DNA of 64,000 nt from Polyangia bacterium (GTDB lineage: Bacteria > Myxococcota_A > Polyangia > Fen-1088): NCBI GenBank assembly GCA_036268875.1, contig DATATI010000083.1, forward strand, positions 186,001 to 250,000, in the 5' to 3' direction. This document shows positions 1-9,706 of this stretch, one piece after another. Each line of letters starts with the position of its first letter. The first letter of the stretch is position 1. Under the pieces are notes generated by a model. That model searched no databases, had not been told where the DNA came from, and saw only the letters and a list, made by a program, of their open reading frames with translations. The translations under genes and the position numbers were made by a program.

Positions 1-269
1 GCCAGCAAGGCGGCCTCGCGCCGTTCGTCGTCGGACAGCGAGGCGTCTTCGTCCAGCGCGCGCACCGCCGGCGGCGGCCCGCCGTCGAACGGCCGCTCGA
101 TCACGTACCACTCGAGAAACGCCGCCATCCGCCCCTCGAACAGCTCGGCGTCGTCGTCGAACACGCGGCCGGCGCGATCGAAGTATTCGGCGCGGGCGCG
201 CATCGCCTCCAGCTTGTGTTTGCCGTCGCCGTACCGTTCGGCCAGCCGGTCCAGCACGCGGTAAATCAT
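1..269 (-). CDS. Conserved hypothetical protein, N-terminal part (runs off left edge)
   Basis: An open frame begins with ATG at 269 (MIYRVLDRLAERYGDGK...) and is still open at base 1, so only the first 89 residues are visible. It lies 13 nt after the carA stop on the same strand and is probably the last visible gene of the pyrimidine operon. The peptide is charged and looks helical, with a run of acidic residues near the window edge. It has no signal peptide, membrane segment or motif I can tie to a function. Its place beside carA may be conserved, but I cannot infer a role. Confidence 0.7.
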   Translation of the reverse strand, partial: MIYRVLDRLAERYGDGKHKLEAMRARAEYFDRAGRVFDDDAELFEGRMAAFLEWYVIERPFDGGPPPAVRALDEDASLSDDERREAALL

Positions 270-282
270 CGGTGCTGCGCGG

Positions 283-1449
283 TCACTTGCGCCGGCGCTG
301 GTCCATCAGGGCGGTGAAGCGATCGAAAAGATAGGTGGCGTCGTTGGGACCGGGTGACGCCTCCGGATGGTACTGCACGCTGAACACCGGCAGCTCGCCG
401 TGCCGCATGCCCTCGACGGTCTTGTCGTTCAGGCTGACGTGCGACAGCACCGCCTTGCCTTGCAGCGAATCGACGTCGACGGCGAAGCCATGGTTCTGCG
501 AGGTAATCTCCACCTTCTGCGTGCCGAGATCCATCACCGGGTGGTTCGCGCCGTGGTGGCCGAACTTCAGCTTGAACGTCTTGCCGCCCAGGGCCAGGCC
601 CAGGACCTGATGACCCAGGCAAATGCCAAACACCGGCAGCTCGGATTTGCACAGGGCGCGCGCCGATTCGACCGCGTAGTCGACCGCCGCCGGATCGCCG
701 GGGCCGTTCGACAGAAAAATTCCGTCGGGTTTCAGCGACAAGGCTTCCTTGGCGCTGGTCGTGGCGGGCACCACGGTCACCTTGCAACCCTGCGAGCGCA
801 GGCGGCGCAGGATGCCGCGCTTGATCCCGAAGTCGTAGGCGACAACGTGGTGACGCACCGGCGGCGCGGCGCCGGCCGGGCCGCCCGGGTTGGTGCCTTG
901 CCAGATCGGCTCGTCCCAGGTGTACGTCTGCCGCGTCGTCACCTCGCGCACCAGATCACGCCCTTCCAATGACGGGTGCCTGCGCGCGCGTTCGACGGCC
1001 GCGGCGGCGTTGTTGACGTCGCGGGTGATCACCGCGCGCTGGGCGCCGGTGGTGCGCAGGCGGCGAGTGATGGCGCGCGTGTCGATGCCGCTGATGCCGG
1101 CCACGCCGTGCTGGCGCAAGAGCGCGTCGAGACCACCCGATGCGCGCCAGTTCGAGACCACCGGCGACAGCTCGCGCACCACGAAGCCGGCGCACCACGG
1201 ACGCGCCGATTCAAAGTCGACCGGATTGACGCCGACGTTGCCGATCTCCGGCGCGGTCATGGTCACGATCTGCCCGCGGTAGGACGGATCGGTCAGGACC
1301 TCTTGATAGCCGGTGATCGCCGTGTTGAAGACGATCTCCCCCGCTCCGTCGGTGATGGCGCCGAAACCCAGGCCCCGGTACACCGTGCCGTCTTCCATCG
1401 CCAGCAACGCGGGCGTTGCTCCCGGGGCGGTCGCAGTTTCTTTAGCCAC
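283..1449 (-). CDS. carA: Carbamoyl-phosphate synthase small (glutaminase) subunit
   Basis: This 388-aa protein is the glutamine amidotransferase subunit that supplies ammonia to CarB for carbamoyl phosphate, the entry point to pyrimidines and arginine. The N-terminal CPSase small-chain domain contains [21 protein letters not shown] (about residues 37-57). The C-terminal class I amidotransferase has the nucleophile Cys277 in GICLGHQ and the His361/Glu363 pair in [10 protein letters not shown]. Length is normal for the family. It overlaps the end of pyrC by 8 nt, so translation is likely coupled. No carB is in the window; it must lie elsewhere. The cytoplasmic enzyme fits the surrounding pyrR-pyrB-pyrC genes. 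Confidence 0.97.
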   Translation of the reverse strand: MAKETATAPGATPALLAMEDGTVYRGLGFGAITDGAGEIVFNTAITGYQEVLTDPSYRGQIVTMTAPEIGNVGVNPVDFESARPWCAGFVVRELSPVVSNWRASGGLDALLRQHGVAGISGIDTRAITRRLRTTGAQRAVITRDVNNAAAAVERARRHPSLEGRDLVREVTTRQTYTWDEPIWQGTNPGGPAGAAPPVRHHVVAYDFGIKRGILRRLRSQGCKVTVVPATTSAKEALSLKPDGIFLSNGPGDPAAVDYAVESARALCKSELPVFGICLGHQVLGLALGGKTFKLKFGHHGANHPVMDLGTQKVEITSQNHGFAVDVDSLQGKAVLSHVSLNDKTVEGMRHGELPVFSVQYHPEASPGPNDATYLFDRFTALMDQRRRK

Positions 1450-2737
1450 GAAATCTCTCCTCGCTGAAAGCTATCCTACCCGCCACCAGGGTCAATGCCG
1501 GCCGCCCGCGCATCGCCCGCCCGATGAAGGGACTATTGTGCGAGCGCGAGACAAAGGCGCTGCGCTCGCAGGTCCAGGCCGCTTCCGGATCGATGACGGT
1601 GATGTCGGCCGGCGTCCCGTCGGACAACGTGCCGCCGGGCAAGGCGAACAGCGCCGCCGGCGACGACGACAGCCGGGCGACGAAGGTGGCCGGCGTCAGC
1701 GTCCCTTCGCGCACCAGTTCCAGCATCAGCGGCACGGCGGTCTCGAGCCCGGTCATCCCGAACGCCGCTTGCTCGAACTCGACGTCCTTCTCCAGCACCG
1801 AGTGCGGCGCGTGATCGGTGGCGATGGCGTCGATGGTGCCGTCGCGCAGGCCCTCGCGCAGGGCCTCGATGTCGCCGGCCGTGCGCAGGGGCGGATTGCA
1901 CTTGGTCGCCGTGTCGTAGTGCGCGCAAGCATCGTCGGTCAGCATCAGGTGGTGCGGCGTCACCTCGCAGCTCACCGGCAAGCCGCGCCGCTTGGCCTCG
2001 CGCACCAGGCGCACGGATTCAGCGCTGCTGACGTGCGCGACGTGATAGCGGGCGCCGGTCAACGCGCAAAGCTCGATGTCGCGCGCCACCATCGACGACT
2101 CCGCCGCCGCCGGCTGGGCCCGGATGCCGGCCCGGGTGGACGCCACGCCCTCGTTCATCGCCCCGCCCGCCGACAGCGTCAGATCTTCGCAGTGCTGCAC
2201 CAATGGCAGGCGGAAGGTGCGCGCGTACTCCAACGCCCGGCGCAAAAGCTCGCTGTTCATCACCGGGTGCCCGTCGTCCGAGACCGCCACGCAACCGGCT
2301 TCGCGCAGCTCGCCCATCTCGGCCAGCGATTCGCCCTGCAGGCCCTTCGAGATGGCCCCGATCGGATAGACGCGCACCACGCCCACCTCGGCGGCGCGCC
2401 GGACCATCAGTTCGGTGACCGCGCGTGTGTCATTGGGCGGCGTGGTGTTCGGCATGGCACAGACGGCGGTGAAGCCGCCGGCCGCCGCGGCGCGCGTGCC
2501 GGTGGCGATGTCTTCTTTGTATTCCTGCCCCGGCTCGCGCAGGTGGGTGTGCAGGTCGATGAGCCCCGGCATGACCCAGCAGCCGCTGACGTCCAGGACG
2601 CGGACGCTGCCATCGACGCCGGCGGCGATCCCGGCGCCGATGCGCGCCACCACACCGTCCTTCACCAGCACGTCGGCCGTGAGATCCAATTTTCGAACGG
2701 GATCGATGACCCGGCCGCCTCGCAGACAAAAATCCAT
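1442..2737 (-). CDS. pyrC: Dihydroorotase, class I (multidomain-type)
   Basis: Converts carbamoyl-aspartate to dihydroorotate, the third pyrimidine step. It is an amidohydrolase-fold protein with metal ligands in [10 protein letters not shown] (about residues 61-70 from this start) followed by the class I signature [16 protein letters not shown]. The later metal and substrate motif ATDHAPHS is also present. I chose ATG at 2737 ([10 protein letters not shown], 431 aa). A TTG six codons upstream extends the frame, but it lies inside the -10 element of a good promoter candidate. The gene overlaps carA by 8 nt and is separated from pyrB by 158 nt, so it may be transcribed both from the operon and from its own promoter. 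Confidence 0.95.
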   Translation of the reverse strand: MDFCLRGGRVIDPVRKLDLTADVLVKDGVVARIGAGIAAGVDGSVRVLDVSGCWVMPGLIDLHTHLREPGQEYKEDIATGTRAAAAGGFTAVCAMPNTTPPNDTRAVTELMVRRAAEVGVVRVYPIGAISKGLQGESLAEMGELREAGCVAVSDDGHPVMNSELLRRALEYARTFRLPLVQHCEDLTLSAGGAMNEGVASTRAGIRAQPAAAESSMVARDIELCALTGARYHVAHVSSAESVRLVREAKRRGLPVSCEVTPHHLMLTDDACAHYDTATKCNPPLRTAGDIEALREGLRDGTIDAIATDHAPHSVLEKDVEFEQAAFGMTGLETAVPLMLELVREGTLTPATFVARLSSSPAALFALPGGTLSDGTPADITVIDPEAAWTCERSAFVSRSHNSPFIGRAMRGRPALTLVAGRIAFSEERFRG

Positions 2738-2751
2738 TGCGCCGGGATCGT

Positions 2752-2780
2752 TCAATAGAAGTTCAAGGCGCCGCCGTCAA
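2752..2780 (-). promoter_or_regulatory. Sigma-70-like promoter candidate upstream of pyrC
   Basis: On the minus strand TTGACG (2775-2780) and TATTGA (2752-2757) are separated by exactly 17 nt, a good match to the vegetative consensus. The expected transcription start falls about 7-8 nt before the pyrC ATG at 2737, leaving an almost absent leader. It sits in the only sizeable gap of the pyr operon, which supports an internal promoter for pyrC-carA. Confidence 0.55.
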
Positions 2781-2895
2781 CGTCTTATTGTTGGCCGACT
2801 CCGGGCGGTCGCGCTCGGACGCGGGGATCTTGCGACGTCCGCCGGCTTCGCGCGGACGCCACAAAAACCCAGCGCCGCTCGCGCCTCCGTGCGTC

Positions 2896-3831
2896 CTACG
2901 ATTCGCCCGCCTCGCCGCCGGCCAGCAAATACAGAACCGCCATCCGGATGGCCACGCCGCGCGCCACCTGATCCAGAATCACCGCCCGCGGACCGTCGGC
3001 CACCGACGGTTCCAGTTCGACGCCGCGGTTGATGGGGCCGGGGTGCATGACGATGGCGTCGGGGTTGGCCAGGGCCAGGCGGCGGTCGTTGAGGCCGAAG
3101 TAACGGGAGTACTCGCGGGTGTTCGGAAACAGGCCGGTGCCCATGCGCTCCTTCTGGATCCGCAGCATCATCACCACGTCGACGCCTTCCAGCGCCGGCT
3201 CCAGGCGGTCGTGGACGGTCGCGCCCATCGCTTCCAGGCCGCGCGGCAGCAGCGTGCGCGGGCCGGCCACGCGGACGCGCGCGCCCAGCTTGGACAGCGC
3301 AAAAATATTCGAGCGCGCCACCCGGCTGTGGGTGATGTCGCCGCAGATCGCCACCTCCAGGCCGGACAGCTTGCCCTTGTGGGCGCGGATGGTGGAACAG
3401 TCCAGCAGCGCCTGGGTCGGGTGTTCGTGCGCGCCGTCGCCGGCGTTGACCACGCCCGCCGACACGCGGCCGGCCAGCATCTGCGCGGCGCCCGCCTGCG
3501 AGTGGCGAATCACCACCACGTCGGGAGACATGGCGTCCAGGTTGCGCGCGGTGTCCAGCAACGTCTCGCCCTTCACCGTCGACGACGCCGCGCCCGAGAT
3601 GTTGATGGCGTCGGCGGACAGGCGCTTGGCGGCGATCTCGAACGACGTTCGGGTGCGCGTCGACGGTTCCAGAAACAGGTTGATCACCGTCTTGCCCCGC
3701 AGCGTCGGCACCTTCTTGATCGGGCGGGTGGCGATCTCCAGGAATCTTTCGCCCAGATCCAAAATGGTGGTCAGGTCGGCGGCGGTCAGCGTCTCGATGC
3801 CCAGCAGATGTCGGTGGGGAAACGCGCTCAC
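2896..3831 (-). CDS. pyrB: Aspartate carbamoyltransferase catalytic subunit
   Basis: This 311-aa ATCase catalytic chain makes N-carbamoyl-L-aspartate from carbamoyl phosphate and aspartate. The carbamoyl-phosphate loop appears as [12 protein letters not shown] (residues 54-65). The second signature [16 protein letters not shown] and the aspartate-binding stretch [10 protein letters not shown] (from residue 263) are intact. Length matches the catalytic subunit alone, and no pyrI regulatory gene is adjacent. The start ATG overlaps the pyrR stop by 4 nt (ATGA), the usual pyrR-pyrB arrangement, so the two are translationally coupled. Confidence 0.97.
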   Translation of the reverse strand: MSAFPHRHLLGIETLTAADLTTILDLGERFLEIATRPIKKVPTLRGKTVINLFLEPSTRTRTSFEIAAKRLSADAINISGAASSTVKGETLLDTARNLDAMSPDVVVIRHSQAGAAQMLAGRVSAGVVNAGDGAHEHPTQALLDCSTIRAHKGKLSGLEVAICGDITHSRVARSNIFALSKLGARVRVAGPRTLLPRGLEAMGATVHDRLEPALEGVDVVMMLRIQKERMGTGLFPNTREYSRYFGLNDRRLALANPDAIVMHPGPINRGVELEPSVADGPRAVILDQVARGVAIRMAVLYLLAGGEAGES

Positions 3832-4406
3832 GCCTTGCGCTCCCGTAATACCACGCGATCGATCTCGCCGCGTTCCTTCAGCGTCACGCGCACCGATTCG
3901 CGCGCGGTTGTCTGCAGCGCCACGCCGACAAAATCCGGCTGGATGGGCAGCTCGCGCATGCCGCGATCGACCAGCGCCACCAGCTTGACGGCGCGCGGCC
4001 GGCCGTAATCGGCCAGCACGTCCATCGCCGCCCGCACGGTGCGGCCGGTGAACAGCACGTCGTCGACCAGGATGATGGTGCGCCCGTCGATGGTCTCGGG
4101 CAGCTCGGTGGGACCGATCTCCGGCTTGGGCAGGCCGCGAAAGACGTCGTCGCGGTAGAGGCTGATGTCGACGGCGCCCAGCACCGGGTGGCCTTCGCCT
4201 TGCGCGGCCACCATCGCCACCAGCCGCTGCGCCAGGAACGCGCCGCCGGTGCGGATGCCGACGAAGTACAAGGGACGTTCGGCGGCCGGCAGCCGTTCGA
4301 CCAGCTCGTAGGCGATGCGCCGCAAGGTGCGGGTCAGCCCGGCTTCGTCCAAAATCTCGCGTCGTTCGACGAGGTCATTGTCGGGCGGCGGGTGGCGCGG
4401 CGTCAT
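3828..4406 (-). CDS. pyrR: PyrR bifunctional pyrimidine regulator / uracil phosphoribosyltransferase
   Basis: A type I PRTase-fold protein of 192 aa from ATG at 4406. The PRPP-binding loop [12 protein letters not shown] (residues 112-123) is the PyrR/UPRT signature, and [13 protein letters not shown] (residues 47-59) is the family's first conserved block. The frame is open 30 codons further upstream, but the extra sequence overlaps the end of the preceding gene and looks like read-through. In Bacillus PyrR binds mRNA leaders and drives attenuation. Here only 14 nt separate it from the upstream gene, leaving no room for a leader attenuator directly before pyrR. Its role may be UPRT activity or control at another site. 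Confidence 0.93.
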   Translation of the reverse strand: MTPRHPPPDNDLVERREILDEAGLTRTLRRIAYELVERLPAAERPLYFVGIRTGGAFLAQRLVAMVAAQGEGHPVLGAVDISLYRDDVFRGLPKPEIGPTELPETIDGRTIILVDDVLFTGRTVRAAMDVLADYGRPRAVKLVALVDRGMRELPIQPDFVGVALQTTARESVRVTLKERGEIDRVVLRERKA

Positions 4407-4420
4407 GAAGGAATTTTCCG

Positions 4421-5296
4421 TCAAAGATAATAGCGGACAAACAGGTCGGTGAGCACGCCCCACGCGCTTTCCGGGCCGACGACGCCAATCGACCACACGC
4501 TGGCGTCGGGCGTGCTTTCATAGCGAAAACCAAGGCCGCTGGCCATCCCCACCGACAGCGCCGGCACGCCGACGAAGCCGAAGTGCAGCTCGCCTTCCAG
4601 GACGGCGCGCAGATCGACGACGACGGTGCTGGTGGTGGTGCCACCGCCCGGCTTGAACACGAACAGAGCCAGCTCGGGGCTGGCGCCGACGGCCAGATGG
4701 CGCCAGTTGCCCAGCAGCAGCGTCAGGCCCAGGCGCGGCCCGCCGCCGGCGTATGAGTCCAGCGTGCGCTCGCCTTCCTTGCCGCCGCCCACAGCCAGCG
4801 CCACGCCAAGGTTGACGGCCAGGCCGCGGTTCATCCAGTAACGCACGCCCAGCAGTCCCAGATCGACGGTGCAGGGCGCGGTGGCGGTGCTGGGGCAGCC
4901 GCGCGTCGGCCGCAGCGTCAGCGGATACGGGCCGGGCGACACGCGCGCGGCTTCGATGCCCCAGTGACCGACCACGGCGTCATGATCCGACAGCGCGGGG
5001 GCGGCGTCGGCCGTGGGAACGGGACCGGGGCCGACCGCGGTCACCGTGGTCGCGGGCGGCGGTGGTGATGGCGGGCTGACCGAGGAGGCCACCGGCGGCG
5101 GCGCCGGCGGTGGCGCCGGCGCCGGCGGCACGCTGCTGGGCGCAGACGGCGGCGCGCTGGGCGCGGGCGGCTCGGCGGCGTTCGAGGTGCCCATCTGAGT
5201 CACCGGGGCGGCGTTTCCCGTCGACGAAACCGCCACCATCGCCATTGCCACCAGCGACGGCCCCCACGATCTCGTTCCGATCCAGCGTGATCTCAT
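4421..5296 (-). CDS. Predicted outer-membrane beta-barrel protein with Pro/Ala-rich linker
   Basis: From ATG at 5296 (AGGAG lies about 8 nt upstream) this 291-aa protein has a Sec signal peptide (MRSRWIGTRSW...VSSTGNAAP). A Pro/Ala/Ser-rich linker of about 60 residues follows. The C-terminal part alternates hydrophobic and polar residues rich in Gly and aromatics, as in small outer-membrane barrels, and ends RYYL. There is no enzyme motif. It directly precedes pyrR by 14 nt and seems to share its transcript, an odd partner for a pyrimidine operon. An in-frame ATG 23 codons upstream would add a non-signal extension, so I reject it. Function unknown; the barrel call is inference. Confidence 0.6.
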   Translation of the reverse strand: MRSRWIGTRSWGPSLVAMAMVAVSSTGNAAPVTQMGTSNAAEPPAPSAPPSAPSSVPPAPAPPPAPPPVASSVSPPSPPPPATTVTAVGPGPVPTADAAPALSDHDAVVGHWGIEAARVSPGPYPLTLRPTRGCPSTATAPCTVDLGLLGVRYWMNRGLAVNLGVALAVGGGKEGERTLDSYAGGGPRLGLTLLLGNWRHLAVGASPELALFVFKPGGGTTTSTVVVDLRAVLEGELHFGFVGVPALSVGMASGLGFRYESTPDASVWSIGVVGPESAWGVLTDLFVRYYL

Positions 5297-5357
5297 CGTC
5301 ACCGCTCCTGCGCAGGCGCGCTGATCGGCCGTTCCGGGTCTTCGCATGAGACCTTGA

Positions 5358-5386
5358 TTTATCACGCATCACCTCGCAAACGTCAA
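5358..5386 (-). promoter_or_regulatory. Sigma-70-like promoter candidate for the outer-membrane protein/pyr operon
   Basis: On the minus strand TTGACG (5381-5386) and GATAAA (5358-5363) are 17 nt apart. The -35 matches five of six consensus bases and the -10 four of six. It lies about 60 nt upstream of the ATG at 5296, which has its own AGGAG ribosome-binding site, so this transcript has an ordinary leader. Confidence 0.45.
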
Positions 5387-5413
5387 AACGCGCGGCGCCG
5401 CCCCGGCGGTCGT

Positions 5414-5419
5414 CTATGA
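5414..5419 (+). promoter_or_regulatory. -10-like hexamer close to a start codon
   Basis: TATGAT ends 7 nt before the ATG at 5427. No convincing -35 lies 16-18 nt upstream. If used, transcription would begin at or just before the start codon. No Shine-Dalgarno fits between the two. Confidence 0.3.
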
Positions 5420-5426
5420 TGCAAGG

Positions 5427-6203
5427 ATGTCGTCGTCGACCGGCCGGTCTGCCGAAGCTGGCGGCCATCCCCAGCGCGTCGCCGCCATCCTGCTGATCGG
5501 CAACGAGCTTCTCTCCGGCAAGGTCGAGGACGAAAACGCCCGTTATCTGGTGCGCCAGCTACGCGATCTCGGTGTCATCGTCGGGCGCATCGAGGTGGTG
5601 CCCGACGTGGCCGCCGACATCACCGAGACCGTGCGCAAGCTGTCGCGACGATTCGACCTGGTTTTCTCGTCGGGTGGTGTCGGCCCCACCCACGACGACG
5701 TCACCCTGCCCGCCGTCGCTGACGCCTTCGACATGGGCATGGCTCGCAGCGCCGAGCTGGAGTCGCTGTTGCGCGGCAGCTTTGGCGACCACCTGCACGA
5801 TCGCGATCTGCGCATGGCGAACGTCCCTACCGGCGCGCGCCTGGAATACGGCCCGGCGGGGCGCGGGACGTCGTGGCCGGTGGTGGTGGTGCACAACGTC
5901 TGGGTGCTGCCCGGCGTGCCGGCGATCTTCCGCCGCAAGTTCGAGCTGGTGCGTGATCTGTTCCGGCAGGCGCCCATCTACGCCCGGGTGGTTTATTCTC
6001 GCGCAGGAGAAGGCGCCATCGCCGACGATCTGGACGCGGTGGTGGCGACCTTTCCGACAGTCGAGGTCGGATCGTACCCGCACCTCGACGCCGCCGACTA
6101 TCGCGTCAAGATCACCTTCGACGGCCGCGACCGCGCCACCGTCGACGCAGCGGCAGCCGATCTGGCGGCGCGCCTGGGCGCGGCGGTGGTGAGAACCGAA
6201 TAG
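5427..6203 (+). CDS. CinA N-terminal/MoCF-domain protein (molybdopterin-binding family)
   Basis: A 258-aa protein of the COG1058 type. The N-terminal MoCF fold is marked by ILLIGNELLSGKVEDENARY (about residues 25-44) and the binding-loop signature SSGGVGPTHDD (about residues 81-91). The CinA C-terminal nicotinamide-nucleotide amidase domain is absent, so this is the short stand-alone form. Such proteins are annotated as molybdopterin-binding or as nucleotide-metabolite repair enzymes; the substrate cannot be told here. It precedes hisS by 22 nt on the same strand and is probably co-transcribed. No molybdenum cofactor genes are nearby. Confidence 0.85.
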   Translation: MSSSTGRSAEAGGHPQRVAAILLIGNELLSGKVEDENARYLVRQLRDLGVIVGRIEVVPDVAADITETVRKLSRRFDLVFSSGGVGPTHDDVTLPAVADAFDMGMARSAELESLLRGSFGDHLHDRDLRMANVPTGARLEYGPAGRGTSWPVVVVHNVWVLPGVPAIFRRKFELVRDLFRQAPIYARVVYSRAGEGAIADDLDAVVATFPTVEVGSYPHLDAADYRVKITFDGRDRATVDAAAADLAARLGAAVVRTE

Positions 6204-6225
6204 CGGAAGTGGTAGAACCCCGGCC

Positions 6226-7500
6226 ATGGCCGACGTCCCGCCGTCTGTAAAAGGCATGAACGACCTCCTCGCCCCCGAGGTGTCGAAGTGGCATTTCCTG
6301 GAAGAAAAGGCGCGCAGCATCCTCGAGTCGTTCGCCTACCGCGAACTGCGCACGCCGGTCCTGGAGTACACGCCGCTGTTCGTGCGTTCGGTCGGCGAGG
6401 TCACCGACGTGGTGGAAAAGCAGATGTACACCTTCGACGATCGCGACGGCCGCTCGGTGACGTTGCGGCCGGAGGGCACCGCGCCGGCGGTGCGGGCATA
6501 CATCGAACGCGCGCAGTGGAACAAAGAGCCGGTCACCCGCTGGTACTACATCGGCCCGATGTTTCGCCACGAGCGCGCCCAGCGCGGCCGCCTGCGCCAG
6601 TTTCATCAGGTGGGCGCCGAGCTGTTCGGCGTCAGCGAGCCGTCCGCCGACGCCGAGCTGATCGCCATGCTGCACGCCTTCCTGACCGAGCTGGGCCTGC
6701 GGGCCGGCGACATTCAGCTGTGCCTGAACTGCCTGGGCGAACCGGGCGAGCGCGCCGCCTATCGCGACGCCCTGGTGGCGTACCTGTCGGCGAACGAGAG
6801 CAAGCTGGACGAAGAATCCAAGCGGCGCCTGACCACCAACCCGCTGCGCGTGCTGGACTCGAAGAACCCCGACGTGCAAGCGCTGGTGGGCGAGGCGCCT
6901 GTCTTGCTGGACACGCTGGGCGACGAATCCAAGCGCCGGTTCGCCCGCGTGCAGGAGATCTTGCGTTCGCTGGGTGTGACCTTCGAGGTCGATCCGCGGC
7001 TGGTGCGCGGCCTCGACTACTACACGGGCACGGTCTTCGAATTCAAGACCAACGCCGGCGATCTGGGCGCGCAGAACACCGTCGGTGGCGGCGGCCGCTA
7101 CGACGGCCTGGTGGAATCACTGGGCGGGCCGAAGACGCCGGCGCTGGGCTTCGGCCTGGGCATCGAACGCACGTTGCTGGCCCTGCGCGAACCGGCCGAA
7201 AACTTCGAGCCGGTCTTGAGCGTCTTCGTCGCGCCGATGGACGCCGCCGCCCTGGCCTTCGCCCTGCCCGTCGCACACAAGCTGCGCGTCGGCGGCATAC
7301 GCGTGGAGATCGAGCACCGCCTGGGCAGCTTGAAGTCGCAGCTCAAACGCGCCGATCGCTTGAAGGCGCGCCTGGCCATCATCGTCGGCGAAGCCGAGGT
7401 CGCCGCCCGCAAGGTGCAGCTGAAAGACTTCGGCACCGGCAAGCAACACGAGGTCCCGATCGACGAGATCGAAGCCAAGGTACGCGGGCTGTTGGACTGA
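6226..7500 (+). CDS. hisS: Histidyl-tRNA synthetase
   Basis: A class II aminoacyl-tRNA synthetase of 424 aa, the usual bacterial size. Motif 2 appears as GPMFRHERAQRGRLRQFHQ, the histidine-specific HisA element as RGLDYYTGTVFEF, and motif 3 as GFGLGIERTLLAL. The C-terminal anticodon-binding domain (about residues 330-424) contains VEIEHRLGSLKSQLKRADR. The enzyme charges tRNA-His with histidine in the cytoplasm. The ATG at 6226 gives the standard N-terminus (KGMNDLLAPE). The gene follows the MoCF protein closely and precedes a membrane protein. Confidence 0.98.
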   Translation: MADVPPSVKGMNDLLAPEVSKWHFLEEKARSILESFAYRELRTPVLEYTPLFVRSVGEVTDVVEKQMYTFDDRDGRSVTLRPEGTAPAVRAYIERAQWNKEPVTRWYYIGPMFRHERAQRGRLRQFHQVGAELFGVSEPSADAELIAMLHAFLTELGLRAGDIQLCLNCLGEPGERAAYRDALVAYLSANESKLDEESKRRLTTNPLRVLDSKNPDVQALVGEAPVLLDTLGDESKRRFARVQEILRSLGVTFEVDPRLVRGLDYYTGTVFEFKTNAGDLGAQNTVGGGGRYDGLVESLGGPKTPALGFGLGIERTLLALREPAENFEPVLSVFVAPMDAAALAFALPVAHKLRVGGIRVEIEHRLGSLKSQLKRADRLKARLAIIVGEAEVAARKVQLKDFGTGKQHEVPIDEIEAKVRGLLD

Positions 7501-7558
7501 AGGGAGCGAGGTCGGCGGTCTGGAGAGCGAATTCTCCTGGTGTATAGTCTCGCGCGTT

Positions 7559-9700
7559 TTGGGCTTCGCCTTGCTACTCGGGCTCTCCGCGCTGGCCTTA
7601 CTGGCCGCGATGGCGGTCGTGGTGCGCGCGCGCCTGCGGGGCCGAGCCGAGGAGCTGATCGCCGCCACGTTGGTGTGGAACGCCATCATCATCACGCCGA
7701 TCTACGTGCTGGGCTTGCTCAGACACCTGCGCGTCCCTTCGCTGGCCATCGGATCGGTGCTGACGTCCGGGCTGACGCTGCTGGTGGCGACGCGCGGTAC
7801 CCACTGGCGGTCGCTGCTGCGAAACGTGGGCCGTACGTTCGTCGGCCTGCTGCGCCTTTACCCCGACGCACTGGCCTTGGCCTGGCGATCGAAGCGTTTC
7901 GTTTTCGTCGGCGTTGCCTTCGCCGCTTGGCTGCTGCCGTATTTGGCGGTGTCGGCATATTTTGGTCAGGCGATGCCCAACTGGGATCCGCTTTGGTACC
8001 ACGACACAATCGTCGGGTTCACCATCCAGAACCACGGCTTCACCATGGTGGATTTGCCGGACACGTTGCAGAAGGTGAACGGCTATGTGCGGCTGGGGGA
8101 GATGACCCAGCTTTGGATGGTGATCTTTGCCGATCGGCGTCTGGCCGACATCACGAACTTGCTATTCGCGCCGGCGATCGCCGCCGGCGTCTACGTTCTG
8201 GGGCGACGCTACACTGGCAAAGTAACGGCTATGGGGTGGGCGGTGGCGGTGCTGATCATGCCGGCGTGCGCGAACCTCCTGCAAAGCACGTACGTCGATC
8301 CGCAGAACGCCGCTTTGTTGCTGGGTGGGATTGTCTTCGCCACTCTGGACCGGCCGCGCATGCGCGACATCTGGTTGGCGGCGCTGGGATTGGCGCTGGC
8401 TCTGGGATCGAAGGGGCTGTCATTGATCCCGGTGCCGGTGGCGGGAGCTGTCGCCATCTATTTTCTCGTGCGGACACACTGGCCGCAGCGCCGGCAGGCA
8501 GTCGTCGCCACGCTGATCGGCGGTTCGTTGCTGATCGTGATCATGGGCGCGGTGACTTACCTTCGAAACTACTGGGCCTTTCACAATCCGCTGTGGCCCG
8601 ACATGGGCGTCGAGATCAAGGCGCTAAAGATTCATTGGCCGGGACAGGGACCGTGGGCCTCCGATCCGATGCGTCCGGGCCTGCCGGTGGACTTGAACGA
8701 GCCCTTCCCGCGGCTTCTGGATCATTTGTTCGCGCTGCCCTGGAGCGTGTCGGGAATGTACTTCGATCAAGCGGTGGACTACGGCATCGGCATCACGTGG
8801 GTGGCGATGCCCCTTGGCGCCATCGCCTTTCTGGCCTGCTTGGCGGTTGCACTGCGGCGGTCGCTGTGGCAGCCGTCGGCCCGCGAACAGGCGGCGCCCC
8901 CACTCGCGTTGGCGCTGATCTTGGCGGCGACGGTGGCGGGCTCGCCGGCGCTCTGGGCACCGCGGTATCACGTGCCGGCGGTCGGACTCCTGGTGACGTT
9001 GATCTGCTGGTTAACGGCGCGGCCGGCCTGGGAGCGCCTGTCCGATGCGGCGGTGTCGGTCGTCCTGGTGACATCATTGATGATGTTCTGGTGGACGCCG
9101 GTGCAGCGACGGTGGTTCTTCACGCCCGAACGATTGGTCCGGCTGATCGAGGCGTCGCCACTTGAGCGAGAGCTGAGCCGCGAGCTGGGCGCGCCGACGG
9201 TGCTGACCACCGCGCAGGTCCGAGAAAAAGAACTGACGAAGGGAAAGCTGCTGGTGTTCAACGAGCAGTACGACGGCTTTCCCTCGCTGTTTTGGAACAA
9301 CACGTTCTCAAACCGGGTGCAGTATCTGCATGGCGGCCCGGATTTTCTCACTCGCGCCGCCGCGGCGGGCGCTACCTGGGTCTTCCTGGACGATCGCGAT
9401 CAGCAGGCGAAGGTCGCACGAGCGCCTGGCTCCGGCTGGCAAGAGGTGGGGGTGCTCAACGCCATCAAAGGAGGCAGTGCGTACCGACGCGTCCCCGTAC
9501 CGCCGGCCGGGCCCACCAAGCCGGCGGCGCCCGCGCCACCATCGACGGCGACGCTCAGCACGCCCGCCCCCGTCAAGCCGCCACCGGCCAAGACCAACGT
9601 CAAACCACCGGCCACCGTTCCGCTGCCGCTGAGCCACCCCAGCCGCAGGGTCTTGCCGCTTCGTCACTCCACGCAGCGGGCGTTCCCGATCGCGCCGTAG
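7559..9700 (+). CDS. Large polytopic membrane protein, glycosyltransferase-C-like
   Basis: About 713 aa with roughly a dozen predicted hydrophobic helices. A long loop near the N-terminus contains NWDPLWYHDTIVGFTIQNHG, resembling the acidic first periplasmic loop of GT-C-type lipid-linked sugar transferases. A soluble tail carries a Pro/Ala/Thr-rich stretch. The family is not certain. The start is TTG at 7559; a GTG a few codons upstream is out of frame and the first in-frame ATG (7610) would cut the first helix. Neighbouring GT2, methyltransferase and heptose genes suggest a part in cell-surface glycan assembly. It resembles the 698-aa protein at 12555 in general plan. It converges with the methyltransferase at 9707, 6 nt away. 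Confidence 0.65.
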   Translation: MGFALLLGLSALALLAAMAVVVRARLRGRAEELIAATLVWNAIIITPIYVLGLLRHLRVPSLAIGSVLTSGLTLLVATRGTHWRSLLRNVGRTFVGLLRLYPDALALAWRSKRFVFVGVAFAAWLLPYLAVSAYFGQAMPNWDPLWYHDTIVGFTIQNHGFTMVDLPDTLQKVNGYVRLGEMTQLWMVIFADRRLADITNLLFAPAIAAGVYVLGRRYTGKVTAMGWAVAVLIMPACANLLQSTYVDPQNAALLLGGIVFATLDRPRMRDIWLAALGLALALGSKGLSLIPVPVAGAVAIYFLVRTHWPQRRQAVVATLIGGSLLIVIMGAVTYLRNYWAFHNPLWPDMGVEIKALKIHWPGQGPWASDPMRPGLPVDLNEPFPRLLDHLFALPWSVSGMYFDQAVDYGIGITWVAMPLGAIAFLACLAVALRRSLWQPSAREQAAPPLALALILAATVAGSPALWAPRYHVPAVGLLVTLICWLTARPAWERLSDAAVSVVLVTSLMMFWWTPVQRRWFFTPERLVRLIEASPLERELSRELGAPTVLTTAQVREKELTKGKLLVFNEQYDGFPSLFWNNTFSNRVQYLHGGPDFLTRAAAAGATWVFLDDRDQQAKVARAPGSGWQEVGVLNAIKGGSAYRRVPVPPAGPTKPAAPAPPSTATLSTPAPVKPPPAKTNVKPPATVPLPLSHPSRRVLPLRHSTQRAFPIAP

Positions 9701-9706
9701 GGCCTT

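Noticed and set aside
2738-2755. TTG start for pyrC six codons upstream
   Set aside because: It overlaps the -10 of the promoter candidate at 2752-2780, and the ATG at 2737 gives the usual N-terminus.
1313-2758. A 481-codon open frame on the plus strand opposite pyrC
   Set aside because: The encoded protein is His/Arg/Gly-rich with no family similarity, while the minus strand encodes a complete dihydroorotase. High GC content produces such antisense frames throughout the window.
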